A DNA stretch of 64,000 nucleotides from the NCBI RefSeq assembly GCF_001642475.1, contig NW_019173968.1, positions 186,001 to 250,000 of the forward strand, in the 5' to 3' direction. Shown piece by piece: positions 45,608-57,022 of this stretch. The notes beneath the pieces were generated by a model that saw nothing but the letters and a program-made list of their open reading frames with translations, had not been told where the DNA came from and searched no databases. The position numbers and the translations under genes are program-made. This DNA comes from Fonsecaea monophora. Lineage: Eukaryota; Ascomycota; Eurotiomycetes; Chaetothyriales; Herpotrichiellaceae. How positions within the stretch are numbered: the first letter of the stretch is position 1; every line of letters begins with the position of its first letter.

Positions 45608-46960
45608 ATGAGTGGTGCTCCTGCCCAGAAATTCAAGGTCGCCGACATCTCGTTGGCGGCCTTTGGTCGTCGTGAGATCGATCTCGCAGAGATTGAGATG
45701 CCAGGTCTGATGGCAATCAGAAAGAAGTATGCCGCCGACCAACCTCTTGCTGGTGCCCGAATTGCTGGCTGCCTCCACATGACCATCCAAACCGCCGTCC
45801 TCATCGAAACCCTCAAAGCTCTTGGGGCTGAGGTCACCTGGTCCTCCTGCAACATCTTCTCCACCCAAGATCATGCTGCCGCAGCTATTGCAGCTGGAGG
45901 CACTCCTGTCTTCGCGTGGAAGGGCGAGACTGAAGAAGAATATGAATGGTGTCTGGAGCAACAACTCAAGGCCTTTCCTTCTGGAAAGACACTAAATCTC
46001 ATCCTCGACGATGGAGGTGATCTGACCGCCCTTGTCCACAACAAATACCCCGAGATGTTGAAAGACTGCTACGGTGTGTCAGAAGAGACCACAACTGGAG
46101 TTCACCACCTCTACCGCATGCTGAAGGGCAAGAAACTCTTGGTACCTGCCATCAATGTCAACGACAGCGTCACGAAATCAAAGTTCGACAACCTTTACGG
46201 GTGCAGAGAATCCCTCGTTGACGGCATCAAACGTGCCACAGATGTTATGATCGCAGGCAAGATTGCCGTTGTGGCTGGCTACGGTGATGTTGGCAAAGGT
46301 TGCGCTCAGGCTCTCCACAGCATGGGTGCCCGTGTTCTCGTCACCGAGGTGGATCCCATCAACGCTCTCCAGGCTGCTGTCTCTGGTTACCAGGTTGTCA
46401 CCATGGACGAGGTTGCTTCGCAGGGTCAGATCTTTGTTACCACCACCGGCTGCCGTGACATCATCGTCGGAAAACATTTCGAGGCGATGCGCAACGATGC
46501 CATTGTCTGCAACATTGGCCACTTCGACATCGAAATCGATGTCGCCTGGCTGAAGAAGAACGCCAAGTCGGTCCAAAACATCAAGCCTCAGGTCGATCGC
46601 TACACGATGGCTAGTGGGCGTAACATCATCCTGCTCGCCGAGGGCCGTCTCGTCAACCTGGGCTGTGCCACCGGACACTCTTCCTTTGTCATGTCGTGCT
46701 CCTTCTCCAACCAAGTTCTGGCTCAGATCATGCTGTACAAGGCTGAAGACGAGGCATTTGGCAAGAAATACGTCGAGTTCGGAAAGACCGGCAAGAAAGA
46801 GGTTGGCGTCTACGTTCTTCCCAAGATCTTGGACGAGCAGGTCGCACTACTCCACTTGGACCATGTCAACGCCAAGTTGACCAAGTTGACTTCTGTCCAG
46901 GCAGAATACTTGGGATTGCCCGTTGAAGGTCCCTTCAAGTCTGATATCTACCGCTACTAG
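45608..46960 (+). CDS. SAH1: S-adenosyl-L-homocysteine hydrolase
   Basis: Cytosolic NAD-dependent enzyme that splits S-adenosylhomocysteine into adenosine and homocysteine, relieving product inhibition of methyltransferases. A single exon gives 450 residues, the usual fungal length. Conserved blocks include GCLHMTIQTAVLIETL (54-69), WSSCNIFSTQDHAAAAI (78-94), NVNDSVTKSKFDNLYGC (183-199) with the catalytic Lys/Asp/Asn set, the NAD-binding GYGDVGKGCA (224-233), and the C-terminal LGLPVEGPFKSDIYRY, in which the Lys and Tyr contact NAD. Codon use is strongly biased toward C-ending codons, fitting high expression. Confidence 0.97.
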   Translation: MSGAPAQKFKVADISLAAFGRREIDLAEIEMPGLMAIRKKYAADQPLAGARIAGCLHMTIQTAVLIETLKALGAEVTWSSCNIFSTQDHAAAAIAAGGTPVFAWKGETEEEYEWCLEQQLKAFPSGKTLNLILDDGGDLTALVHNKYPEMLKDCYGVSEETTTGVHHLYRMLKGKKLLVPAINVNDSVTKSKFDNLYGCRESLVDGIKRATDVMIAGKIAVVAGYGDVGKGCAQALHSMGARVLVTEVDPINALQAAVSGYQVVTMDEVASQGQIFVTTTGCRDIIVGKHFEAMRNDAIVCNIGHFDIEIDVAWLKKNAKSVQNIKPQVDRYTMASGRNIILLAEGRLVNLGCATGHSSFVMSCSFSNQVLAQIMLYKAEDEAFGKKYVEFGKTGKKEVGVYVLPKILDEQVALLHLDHVNAKLTKLTSVQAEYLGLPVEGPFKSDIYRY

Positions 46961-48398
46961 ACGGTTTGATGTCTGTCGAGGGTTTCCCCAATGGTTTTTG
47001 AACGGTTGCATGTGTAACGGCGTCCGAGGGGTTTGATTACATTTTTTTCGGGAGAGAAGGTTTTCTAATGCTCAACGCATAGAAATGGAGAATCCAACGG
47101 CATGGTCCTATTATCGTCCTTGTCCAAACGGATCTTACGCACGAAACTCAACGACCCTGGGATGAGATTGATGAGGCAAGAAAAAGTTTGGGACGAGATC
47201 AGACCCCTTTGAAATATTGGGGCATTTTCGACTCCTTTGTTTTGAGAGTGCTGGTGCGAGAAAACTAGGGGAAGGAAATCTCGGAATTGAGATCAGACGG
47301 AGAGAGAGAAAGAGACGTCCTTCAACGGACACGCGCAGAAGCTTCATCAGCTTCTTCAACAGATAGATACCCCGAATAGATGCTCAGAGAATCAAGAGAA
47401 TATGAGATGGCGGCAATGGAACGAAGGCGGCGTAGTAATTCAGCATTGTTGCCGCCACCCAGATTTTCCCTGCATTTGTATACTACACACGGAGTGTTTT
47501 GCCTGTGTAGATGTACATGTTGCTCTCCACTTTCTGAATGCCGAATGAGGTGCTGGGGACCTTCGACACTGGCCCAGATACAGGTAACGATCCGGTCATT
47601 CTATCTACCGCGACAAGTAGGCCATCCATCTTTGTTGTTATAACTATAGTACAGCTATGGATAGGACGAGGTGTGCGACAGCCAGGTCTATCAGCCCGCC
47701 CGACGGTGGGCTGTCTTCACGAGCCATCCATCCACAGGACGGGGTACAGAGGCGGAAGTTCCGTACTCCAGTAAACGCCCTTCAGTATACACCCTCTAGG
47801 TTTTTGCCCGTATACAAACGCCGTTCTATCATATACTCGTCTTTAACGTATTTTGTCGCCTGAATCAGCTTGCTCCTCGACTGCCGGTTTTATTTTGGAA
47901 TGTCTCATGCTCCTTAGCTAGCTCTTATATTCCTGACTTGAACCAATGAACGTTCATACACTCGCGCACCTGACTCGAACTAGTAGACTAGAGTACGAGT
48001 CTAACTGTTCCTAGCAGTGCTAATGCTATCCATCACTAACGGCATGCTCACTAACCTCAAGTTCAACTCGCACTTGGGTGGCACTACTTGGGCGAGGCAA
48101 ACACAATGCAAGACCAGTTCAGCCCAGCGATGCGGCATTGCTGCGGTCCCTGGTCAAGGCCGGGTCATTGCATTGTATGCACGAGAGGCTGAGCGTCTAC
48201 AGAATCTCATTCGCGGACAGTGTTCCTAGTGCATTCCGAGCAGCAGTGAGCCTCACACGCTCGCGAAAGGCATGGTGGGGGGGCTGTGAAATTCTCCCAT
48301 TTTCACCCAGAGGTGCAGCCTCATTCATATACATATGTGAAGTCCTCGCCCACAGGCATCTTGAAGCAGATACGTCTCTGACCACCAATTTTGCGCCA
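46961..48398. other. Intergenic, nothing supported
   Basis: A 1.4 kb gap. The frame of the next gene stays open upstream to an ATG at 48078, but the extra residues lack conserved character. No repeat or RNA gene was recognised. Confidence 0.45.
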
Positions 48399-49697
48399 AT
48401 GTCGTCTCAAGCTTGCAGAAACCAATGGGACCTCGACCAGCCTGATTTGGAGCGACCAGGGGGACAGTCTCGAGTTGTCTCGATCGGCAGCAGATTGATT
48501 GTCTGGTTTCGACTCCTAGCAAAGCGAGCCAGGAACGATGCACCACCCGAATACATGGATGTAACATCGCCGGACAGCGCCACACGACCGTCGACTCTGA
48601 GCATTCGTCTCAAAAATCGAAGAACAAAACTGTGTTGCTTTTTATGCATGAGGAACAGAGACGGCGCGTTTGTCATTGCTATACCCTGTCTCAAACCGAT
48701 TCAATACGGCCGATCCTTTGCCACTCGTGTAATCTTCGAAGATGATGCACAAGAACCAAATGTTGGTGATGCAGGATTGGAAGAGGCCCATACGGAGAGC
48801 GACATTGCAGACGAGACAGACGAGAGTGACGCTGCAGTTTTCGAGAGGCTACGAAAAGAATGTCTAAAGCAACAGGGTACTTGGAAGAAGTGGCTTCTAT
48901 ACTACGGAATTACAAAGGTTGAAGAAGTCAAAGTGCGTTGCTGCTCAAAGGTGTTCATGATGCTTGGTCTTACTTACAGCTCTACAGTTTGAAGTTACTG
49001 GAGTGCTCCAGAAGGACAAGGTGTTCTCAGTCATTGTGGACCTTGGGACTTGAAAAAGATCGAGGACCAGCTAGATGGCACTATCTCCATGGCCGCAAGC
49101 GTCGTTATTCATGAAGATACCTCCGGCGACATCTGTTGTGGGGACGACCACCACAGCAGTTACTGTACCGATCTAGTGGGTGCTTATGAGGACTGGAAGT
49201 GCGTCAAAGACCACATTCGCGATGCCAGGCTTCGCAAGAAGAACCTTCGAATGCTCGATATCCTAACAAAGTGTGGACGGGACCCTCAGAAGGCGAATGG
49301 ACTGCGACTCCTCGAAGGAATGGCCGGGCCGAAATGGATATACGAAGTCAAGTAAGTCTGTTACGGCTACTTGGAGGGCGGTGCCGCTTTGGGAATCTGC
49401 TAAGTCTTTTTTCTTTTTTTTGGTTATTTACAGTGGACTACACGGTGTCATGAGATCCCTTGATGATCAGCCATTTGACCGTACCAATGAGCTTGGAGGC
49501 TTAATGTACACGGTGGGATGGCAGACGGATCGGCTGAAACATGAACTGGCACCCGAGCCGCTTGGTGTTGGCTGGTGTTCGCGGTCGTGTGGCTTTGCGT
49601 CGCACTGTGGGGTGGTATGGGAGGGCATTGGAACATGCCTTTCGCGTTTGGGCAGCTCGTCGTCGCCAGTGTTGTACTTATCGCTGTTCCGCACTAG
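48399..49697 (+). pseudogene. Fungal membrane-protein gene broken by two frameshifts
   Basis: Three exons are recognisable (48399-48932, 48988-49351, 49434-49697). They resemble an orphan fungal family with a cytosolic domain followed by two C-terminal membrane helices. Exon 1 ends GTWKKWLLYYGITKVEEVK; exon 2 starts FEVTGVLQKDKVFSVIVD, then hits a stop at 49051. The expected continuation (PWDLKKIEDQLDG...GMAGPKWIYEV) is in the -1 frame. Exon 3 (NGLHGVMRSLDDQPFD, LMYTVGWQTDRLKHEL) must shift -1 again near 49545-49560 to reach the helices (WCWLVFAVVWLCVALWGG, FGQLVVASVVLIAV) and the stop at 49695-49697. Both breaks are single-base losses near short homopolymers, so assembly error and genuine decay are both possible. 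Confidence 0.62.
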
Positions 49698-50289
49698 AAA
49701 CAGAGCTTCCAGGGGAGATCTTCTGTGGCAAGAGGATTCTAAGAAGGCGGAGCCCGACATTCATGACGATGGCAACAAACAGGGGGTGGTCAAAGGTGTC
49801 CTTCTCCATCAAGCACCCATATTACACGACGATGATGATACAGAGAAACAGGCGAGCATCGGGTATCTCACCGATAATGCCTCTCCAGTGGCCTGCGAGT
49901 ATCCTCTTTCAGATGTTGACTTGGAGCACAAGAAATATCTCTTCTGTCTTGTGGCGAGGCTGACGAGGCTGACGAGGCTGCCGTCTCAGGGCCAATCAAG
50001 CATAATCATTAACCTTAAAACCCAAACATTCATTATGATTGGTTCTGCCTTTTGCACCCAATATCCCTCGTTTGTCTGCCTACAAGTAGTACTCATCACC
50101 ACTCAGCCCAACCAGCAGATTCTCTCTGCTTGCCAGTGCCCTCTCAGAATACTTTACTTGGAAACCTCGCCACTCTTCTCACTCTGCACAATACGTCCCG
50201 ACGCCACAGTTCTGATCACAGCGGTATGGTGCAAGCACAGCAAACACGCTTCAGTTAACGGGATCATCGTCTGATGCCTGACAGAGTCA
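49698..50289. other. Intergenic with a short 9-base tandem repeat
   Basis: No gene is seen. A GAGGCTGAC unit is repeated about 2.5 times near 49956-49981. Confidence 0.5.
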
Positions 50290-51759
50290 ATGCGCACCAG
50301 CTTCTTTCTCCGGACGTTACGGCGTCTAATCACAGTAGAGACTGGTAGAATTGACTCTACCACTTGGACGGCTTCATCAAGGTTCGCTCGCAACATGACT
50401 TCCACGACGCCACTGCCAAAACCTCTGTCCGAACAAGAGCACCAGCGAGATCAACCGACTCACCCAGCATCTACGCCACAGGGCTCGGCAATGCCGGAGA
50501 CGATATCTCTAGAGAAGCGAGGCACAAAGTTCCCGCAAAATAACCGTCCCACGCACTTTGTCTGTTTCCCGCTTGTCAGCGACGAATCAGTCTCCCAGCT
50601 CTCCAGATCCCTGGCACACTTCAGATCGCTCACCACGCCTTTATCTTCTACAGAGCGTGGTGAAACTCCCGGGAGATGTGGCGAGGGACAGGAGCTTGAC
50701 CCTAATTCCACGGCACCAGAGCAAGCCGGGAACGAAACTCGGGGTCGAGATGCTGATCAGGCATTGAGAATCATTCCCGAGTCGGCGCATCGCCCGCCTG
50801 GGACGTTTCATTTGACTCTCGGGGTCATGCACCTCCCCAGCGCGGAGGATCTGGAAAATGCCGTGGCCGTGCTTCAGCAGATTGATTACCTGGATTTGCT
50901 CAGGCGAGCGGAGCTCGGTGGAGGAGACAAATCCGGGTGGGAGAGGGAACAGAAACGGCCAAAAAGCGAAGCCATTGACGCAGCTGGAGAAATCCGATCG
51001 CCCTCAATAGTACAGACGCAGGAAGAAAGTCGGTCGGTCAGAGCTAAAGATGCAGACCACGAACCCGAAGAGAAGGGCAACCTGCATGAGACAGCAAAAG
51101 AAGTCGGCGCAGCACTGTCTTCACCACTCCAAACACTCCAATCTCTAACGCGAGAAATCTCTCCACCAAGCGTCTCTACGCCTTCAGCATCCTCCCCACA
51201 TGAATCTAGAGCCTCAGACACTCAGCCACCACCGATAACCATCTCCCTGACCTCCCTGGGCACGTTCCCCTCAGCCCGCTCCGCCCGGGTTTTCTACGCG
51301 CACCCTCACGACCCTACAGACCGCCTACAGAGATTCGGAAACATGGTGCGCGACATCTTCCGAGACGCGGGCCTCATCACCGAGACGCGACCTTTGGTTC
51401 TGCACGCCACGGTCGCGAATCTGATATACGTGAAGGGTAAGGGGAGAGGGAGCGGCCGGAGCGGGGGCGGGAAATGGAAAGGAAAGAGTCGAGGTGGAGA
51501 CGACGGGAATGTCGACGCACGGGGGCTTTTGAGGCTGTTCAACCAGGGACGAGACGCCGTTACAGACGCTACGAGTCGTCTGGAAGGGGCAACGACAACC
51601 CCAGAGCCTTCAGATCAGGCGGTGGCGGCGCCCTTCATCTGGGCCGAGAATATCTCGATCCGCAGCATCCGCATCTGCAAAATGGGCGCTGTACCCTCGG
51701 CCACTCCGGGCTGGGGGCTCGAGTACCCTCCCGTCGCGGAGAAGGTATTTCAAGACTGA
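50290..51759 (+). CDS. 2H phosphoesterase, AKAP7/ASCC1-like
   Basis: A 489-residue protein with the AKAP7-type 2'-5' RNA ligase-like (2H) fold. The two catalytic H-x-T motifs are present: FHLTLGV (His174) and LHATVANLIY (near 371). The N-lobe strand PTHFVCFPLV and the C-terminal ENISIRSIRICKMG complete the fold; a long acidic/Ser-rich insertion (about 210-310) separates the halves. Family members bind or cleave RNA or 2'-5' linkages; ASCC1 relatives add a KH domain, which is absent here. The first 35 residues (MRTSFFLRTLRRLITVETGR) are Arg-rich and could target mitochondria, while a second ATG at 50395 would give a form without them. Intronless. Confidence 0.85.
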   Translation: MRTSFFLRTLRRLITVETGRIDSTTWTASSRFARNMTSTTPLPKPLSEQEHQRDQPTHPASTPQGSAMPETISLEKRGTKFPQNNRPTHFVCFPLVSDESVSQLSRSLAHFRSLTTPLSSTERGETPGRCGEGQELDPNSTAPEQAGNETRGRDADQALRIIPESAHRPPGTFHLTLGVMHLPSAEDLENAVAVLQQIDYLDLLRRAELGGGDKSGWEREQKRPKSEAIDAAGEIRSPSIVQTQEESRSVRAKDADHEPEEKGNLHETAKEVGAALSSPLQTLQSLTREISPPSVSTPSASSPHESRASDTQPPPITISLTSLGTFPSARSARVFYAHPHDPTDRLQRFGNMVRDIFRDAGLITETRPLVLHATVANLIYVKGKGRGSGRSGGGKWKGKSRGGDDGNVDARGLLRLFNQGRDAVTDATSRLEGATTTPEPSDQAVAAPFIWAENISIRSIRICKMGAVPSATPGWGLEYPPVAEKVFQD

Positions 51760-53302
51760 GATGAGACTCTAAAGTCTCTGAAGAAGACGGAGGAGAAGGA
51801 GGAGGAGGATAAGCGCGATCTACATGAATGATCAAGCCCGCCGATGAAGAAGTATGAGTCTTTCCCCACGGTAGAGTTAGTTGCTCGAGAGGAGATTCAG
51901 TCTCCGTAGGTTTAGATTAAGATGAACTCGGTTGTTCTACATTAGGTGTGGTCACATCGGGAAAAGAAGAATGGAGAGGGGACGGAAAAGGGAAGGACCA
52001 AGGGTTCACAACCAGATTCCTACAGGGAATATACGTGTCAAACAGACTATGTTTCCCTCAGTCAGGGAACAAGCTATATGTAGATCCCATGTGGGATAAA
52101 CGAGCATTACTCGGTGATCAAGAGTCGAAGCAGACATTTATTTAGGCACAAAGACGTGTACAGGTGCGTATGTATACTTTTTGGACATTTTCCCGATACC
52201 GACTCAGAGAGCAGAAGTTGAGGACAGCTTGTCATACGTTTCAGACGTTGACTTATCGTGTATGCTCAATATGTAGAGCTCAGACGAGTTCTGCCTCATA
52301 TGCATGTGCTCCTCTATAGGTAGATAGCAACGCAGCAATGCGTATTCATTATTCATTTGTTTTTTTCGTTCCCATTGTCTTCCCTGCTCGTGATTCGTCT
52401 TGAGGCACGACACGGAGACTGGTTCTGTCTAATTGTCTGTCCGACTGATTGACTGTCTGACTGACTGGGTATCTGAACAGCGACCCTAGATACCACAAGA
52501 AAGTCGGGTTTGATTTCCAGCTGTAATCAAAAACCGACCTGATCACTGGCCCAAGTCCAACGTCCAGGTTACATTGTGTTCTTTCTCAAGCGATATCCTT
52601 TGAGAGTGACCGGTTGTGTCATTCTTCTTCCTCTCCTTCTCTACGTCCACTTTGCGTGGCGTTGGTATTCTCAAACACCCCATCGCCCTCTGCAAAAGGT
52701 GTGTGGGCGAGGTGCACAGTCGTTGGTGTTGATACCCCAAAGTCTCAGTCTCGTTCGATCTGTACCCAGGTCCAGTCTCCTGCATCAGAAAAAAGCCAGA
52801 GAACCCGTGTCCCCGTACTTGGACTTGGACTTGGCTGGAGATTGAGATGGCAGCACAACCCAAACCTAACCAGTCTGCGCGAGACACTTGAGAACAGTAT
52901 GCCTTTGCGGGGACGGGGCGATTTCGGCGGGAATTTTTTCGTGGCTCAATGGAGCGAATCCTCACGTCCCCAAACGGGGTGGGATATAACGACACTTGAA
53001 GCCCTTTTCTCCAGAATTGTGGAGGGAGCGCGACATGAACATGAACACGTCTCGTCACCGTGCAGGCCGGATGAGGTATCAGTATCGTCCCAGAAAGTGC
53101 TGGTGGAAGTAAGTGGTTATGGTCCGGTGGTTTCCTCCCAAAATCTTTCAAGGTCGAGGTAGTGAAGATTATCGATGGAGGAAGAAATCCGCAAGCCTCA
53201 GAACTACCACAGGCTCAGCGTCCCGATGGGTATCGCTCAGTAGTGACTGGATTGCGAGAATGAATGATGCGACGCCGTGGGTGCGCCAGATGCGTGCATT
53301 TC
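51760..53302. other. Intergenic, nothing supported
   Basis: Two overlapping open frames on opposite strands (52543-53151 minus, 52614-53162 plus, about 200 codons each) have no domain and no plausible composition bias. TGAC-like tetramer repeats occur near 52430-52470. No gene is supported. Confidence 0.45.
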
Positions 53303-53686
53303 TCACTTCTCTTCTTTCTCTTTCTCTTCCTCCTCCTCCTCCTTCCCTTTCCCCTTCCCGTCCCCTTCCTCCTCTTCGTCCGAACCCTCCTCTTCGTCGT
53401 CAACCAAATCCTCCAGATCAAAAATAACCCTCACCATCAAACTACAGCTCGGACAGACCGCGACATCCTCGCCCTCTCTCAGACTGCCGAGAGAAATCTC
53501 GAACCGGTCGCCACAAGGGCACGGGTAGTGGTAAATCTGCAGGGCTGGGTCGTAGGTCATGTCCTCGATCTCGATTTCGTCGTACATGTCGAGGTCTTCG
53601 GCATCTTTGGCAGAGGCACCGGAAGAGCCGGTGAGGTTGAGGGTGGTGAGCGAGGAGGCGGCGGCGGTGGTTGTGGTTGAGGGCAT
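53303..53686 (-). CDS. DPH3: Diphthamide biosynthesis protein 3 (CSL zinc finger)
   Basis: Small iron- or zinc-binding electron carrier needed for the first step of diphthamide formation on elongation factor 2 and, as Kti11, for Elongator tRNA modification. The single exon gives 127 residues. The CSL domain runs from MYDEIEIEDMTYDPALQIYH with metal ligands Cys56, Cys58 (PCPCGDRF), Cys78 and Cys81 (VCPSCSL). Compared with the yeast protein (about 80 residues) it has a 33-residue Ser/Thr/Ala-rich N-terminal extension and a long acidic/lysine tail made of Glu, Asp and Lys repeats, which produces the CT-rich plus-strand sequence at 53303-53410. Confidence 0.95.
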   Translation of the reverse strand: MPSTTTTAAASSLTTLNLTGSSGASAKDAEDLDMYDEIEIEDMTYDPALQIYHYPCPCGDRFEISLGSLREGEDVAVCPSCSLMVRVIFDLEDLVDDEEEGSDEEEEGDGKGKGKEEEEEEKEKEEK

Positions 53687-54675
53687 GTTGAACAGTAATA
53701 TTGGCGAAGAGGATGGAGAGTGTAGGAAAGACAGACCAGGCGAGAAAGGTCAATGACAAGGGCGGGTTTTTAGGAGACGAGAGACGGGAGAACGAGAACT
53801 AGACCGAGTTCTGAGGTAGTAGTTTTGCAGTTTGAGGTCTGGGAAATGTAGATAGTTTGCCTGTCTGTCCAGGCGAGCCGAGTCTGAAATGTTAGGACTG
53901 ACTATGACTAGCACTGCAGATTCTCGAAGGGATCAAGAGATCAAGAGATACCGCAGCCGGCCTATGGGCTGCTTGCTAGAAGATAGGTAGTTAAGGTAGG
54001 TAGTTGGATACGACACACCTGCGAGGAAAGAATCTGGTGCTTTCGAGTGAATCGCCACAATCAGTCACTCACCATCCGACCCAAAAAAAGTACAGCGCAA
54101 AAGGCTGCGGGGAATGAAAAAATTGCGGGGAAAGTATTTTGCAAGTGCACAAACGAAGATGTGGGTCACGAAATCTCTATCAAAAAAGATTGTGGAAGAA
54201 ACGAGGTAGGTTCGTTTGCAAGGCAATGTCAATGCCGATGCCGTTTTTTCCCCCCCATTCACTCGCCTAGGTTATTTCGAAAAAGAGACTTCATTCTTCA
54301 CAACCAATCATCCATCCATCCGTGGCATGGCGTGCGTGCATGCAAACGAGATTTCTGGGAAAAGCTTTCTCCCTGCCAGAAGTACGTCCGCGAATCCCTT
54401 CTCTGCAAGGTCGAATTCGCATGCACACTCGGAGCCATGCTCAAGGCTTTTTGACAGAGGTTCCCATTTCAGATCAGGTAAATTAGGACTAGACCCATTG
54501 CAAAGAGCCTAAAAAGTCCGTGGTCATCATCTGCAGCATATTCTCCTCAACTTTTCCTTTTCGCCGCTCAAGAAACTTTAATACCCATGTCGTGAACACG
54601 CGGCGCATGCGATCCATGCCCCAACACAAACCTGTCGTGTCAACCATCGTGTCAAGAAGTCCCAGCAGACCTCCT
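53687..54675. other. DPH3 promoter and eL15 3' flank
   Basis: Nothing coding is supported in these 989 bases. Confidence 0.5.
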
Positions 54676-55647
54676 TCAGCGGTATCTCCAGAGCGAGAGC
54701 GTGTTGTGTCTCTTCCATGTCTTTCTGCGTCCCGAAGTGGTCTTGGTGTACCCGTGTCCCTTGCCCAAACCGCGAGATTTCTTGCCGGTGGCGGTGAGAC
54801 CTCGGGATTCGCGGTGCTAGTTTCCCCCAAAAGTCAGCCGACAACAGTCATTGAACGGGACGAATGTCCCCATCAAGGGAAGAGATATGTAAGAGTCACT
54901 CACCTTGTGAACGGCGTTCACAATCCAGTTGATCCGGGGGTCACGGCGGATGGCCTTGTGGCTAGGGTCCACGAGAATGACTTCGTAGTACTTGTAGGTC
55001 GAGTCCTGGTTGATCCAGTACGAGTTGAGGACGCGGAGGTTGGCGCAGCGGCGACCGACTCGCTCTTCGGCCGTGGAGCGCAGGGATCGTTGGTACTTGA
55101 GTTGGTTCACACCCTGGTTGGTGGGTTTGCCTACATGATTGATGTCCTTGCGTCAGAATTTGCTGCTCTCCGAAAACGATTGCATGATCCTGGCTCTGCA
55201 GAACCTGGACGGTAGGCTCTTCACTCACCATATGTAGCACCCTTGGGCACTGGCCGCTTGCGACCACCGCGGCGCACACGAATGCGGTAGATGACATAGC
55301 CTTGCTTGGCCTTGTATCCCAATCGACGGGCCTTGTCAGGTCGAGAAGGACGGGAGGCGCGGTGGATGACATTCAATTGTCGGAGCTATATTTTGCACTC
55401 TCAGCTCACATGTTCAACGAGTGTATAGCAAGACACATCTCTGAAATGAGATTGTGCCACAAGAGAATGGAAAACAGCCCAAAGAGGTCGGTGGTGTATC
55501 CTTTTTTTTCCTACCCAAGACCTCTTGTCTGTTCCATTGTCATCTCGGGGAGTCTCTTACCTCCCAGCAGCGGACTCGGAGAAGGAATCGAAGGACATCG
55601 GACTGCTTCTTCTTCTGAAGTTCTTCGACGTATTTGAGGGCACCCAT
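54676..55647 (-). CDS. RPL15: 60S ribosomal protein eL15
   Basis: Component of the large cytosolic ribosomal subunit. Four exons (55561-55647, 55229-55385, 54904-55130, 54676-54816) give 203 residues, exactly the family size. Junctions rebuild [30 protein letters not shown] and NAVHK/HRESRGLTATGKK. Highly conserved blocks include [54 protein letters not shown] and the basic C-terminus GRRKTWKRHNTLSLWRYR. Many introns are typical for a fungal ribosomal protein gene. The family usually has CWEYRQL; here the Tyr is Leu if the acceptor at 55386 is right. Confidence 0.96.
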
Positions 55648-56002
55648 CTGAGAGTATTCGTTAGCTATTGATATCGCTGACCATGGACAATCTATTACCT
55701 TGACTGTTGCGCCTTGCAAAGGGACGGTTGTGGTAAAAAAGAGACCGGCTGGAAATTGAGAATTGAGCACGAGGTCCTAGTTCGGCTCTCATTTTCGACG
55801 GCAAAGTTTCGTGCGCAGGCTTGGCAAAGCTGTAATCTTGGCATTCACATCCGCCAATCAGTGGTCGACTTCGGTACTCACCCTAGTACCATCACTTCCT
55901 CCATGTACGATGCCATACAAGCAACTGTGCTCTTTGATAATTACATACTTGCTAGGTAATTGCTGGTAGACCTTCGTACCACAGTAGTCACAAGATGCAG
56001 AA
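55648..56002. other. eL15 promoter and upstream gene's 3' flank
   Basis: These 355 bases presumably hold the ribosomal protein promoter. No motif was confidently recognised. Confidence 0.45.
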
Positions 56003-57022
56003 TCAACGCTTGACCGCCTGGCCTTGTCCCGCGAAGCAAAGCCCCTCAATCGCCATCTCCGTGTCCCGGGCAATATTTCCCCATCCTGGCGTCTGCTTCG
56101 AAACAGCCTCTTTGTGATCTGCCCCATGTGACAAAAGCATCCTGCCCTTTTGTTCCTCCTCAGCTGTAATACCCTGCAGATCCCTCACGTCGTGAAGGTC
56201 ATCGGCCAGAAGTCTCTCAATCTCCATGCCTGTGACCTTCTTGCCGGCTTCGATGGTGCCCACGCCAACCCCCTTGTCCTTGTCAAAGGACGTCCGGATC
56301 TCTTCAAGACGGGATGTATGGGATGGCCGGGCCGCAAGCTCGTCGTAAGCGATTATGAGGGCGCCTGATTGTTTCATGAGAGCGACCATTGCGTCGCAAA
56401 ACATCTGGCCTTCGGCTCCCAGAAATTGAACAGGAAGTGGCAAAGCCAAAGATGTAGAATCCTTGGTCACGCCGCTGGCGAAGCTTCCCAATGCAGAACT
56501 AAGAAGCGGCGTAATTTCTGCATCGAATGATTGCTTGTACAGGGCGCTGAGACAGTTAGCGGAGGTTCTCGACACAAGAGGTGATGTGAATGCCGACTTT
56601 TTCTCCTTGATCTCCCTCAGTTTCTTGACAAGGGAGGACTCCTTTTCTTGAATCACATCCCCAAATTGTCGAGGCCACGGGTCGGCTTTCTTGAGCTTTC
56701 CCAAGATTTGGTCCATCTTCTCTTGGTTGAACCTGTCCCTGGTTATTTGGCACGGCGCAAGCCAATCGCGGGACCTCCCACTCACTTACGGCAGATTCGC
56801 TGCGCCGTTGTCACCATGTTCTTTGTTCTCCCCCATCGACGCCTCATCCTCTGACGACAGTACTACCTCATTGTCGAACTTTACAGTTTTGTGATGGAGG
56901 TTGGAGCTGGTTCTGCGTGCACTTTGATGAGACTTGGACTGAGCTGTGCAGTGTTAGGAACCGCGTGCTTGTGATGGATTTTCAGCATTGGACACACCTG
57001 AATTTGCTGCACTACCCGACAT
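56003..57022 (-). CDS. Uncharacterised protein, 304 residues
   Basis: Three exons (56998-57022, 56790-56943, 56003-56738) join in frame; intron donors are GTGTGT and GTAAGT. The N-terminal 60 residues are polar and probably disordered (KVx-like TVKFDNEVVLSSEDE). The body is mostly helical and charged: RFNQEKMDQILGKLKKADPW, then SSLVKKLREIKEKKSAF, then a conserved-looking block around LPVQFLGAEGQMFCDAMVAL. No membrane segment, signal peptide or known domain is visible. I do not recognise the family; continuous coding across three exons makes it a real gene. Confidence 0.7.

Noticed and set aside
52543..53162. Two ~200-codon open frames overlapping on opposite strands
   Set aside because: They mirror each other, lack any motif and have compositions typical of non-coding sequence.
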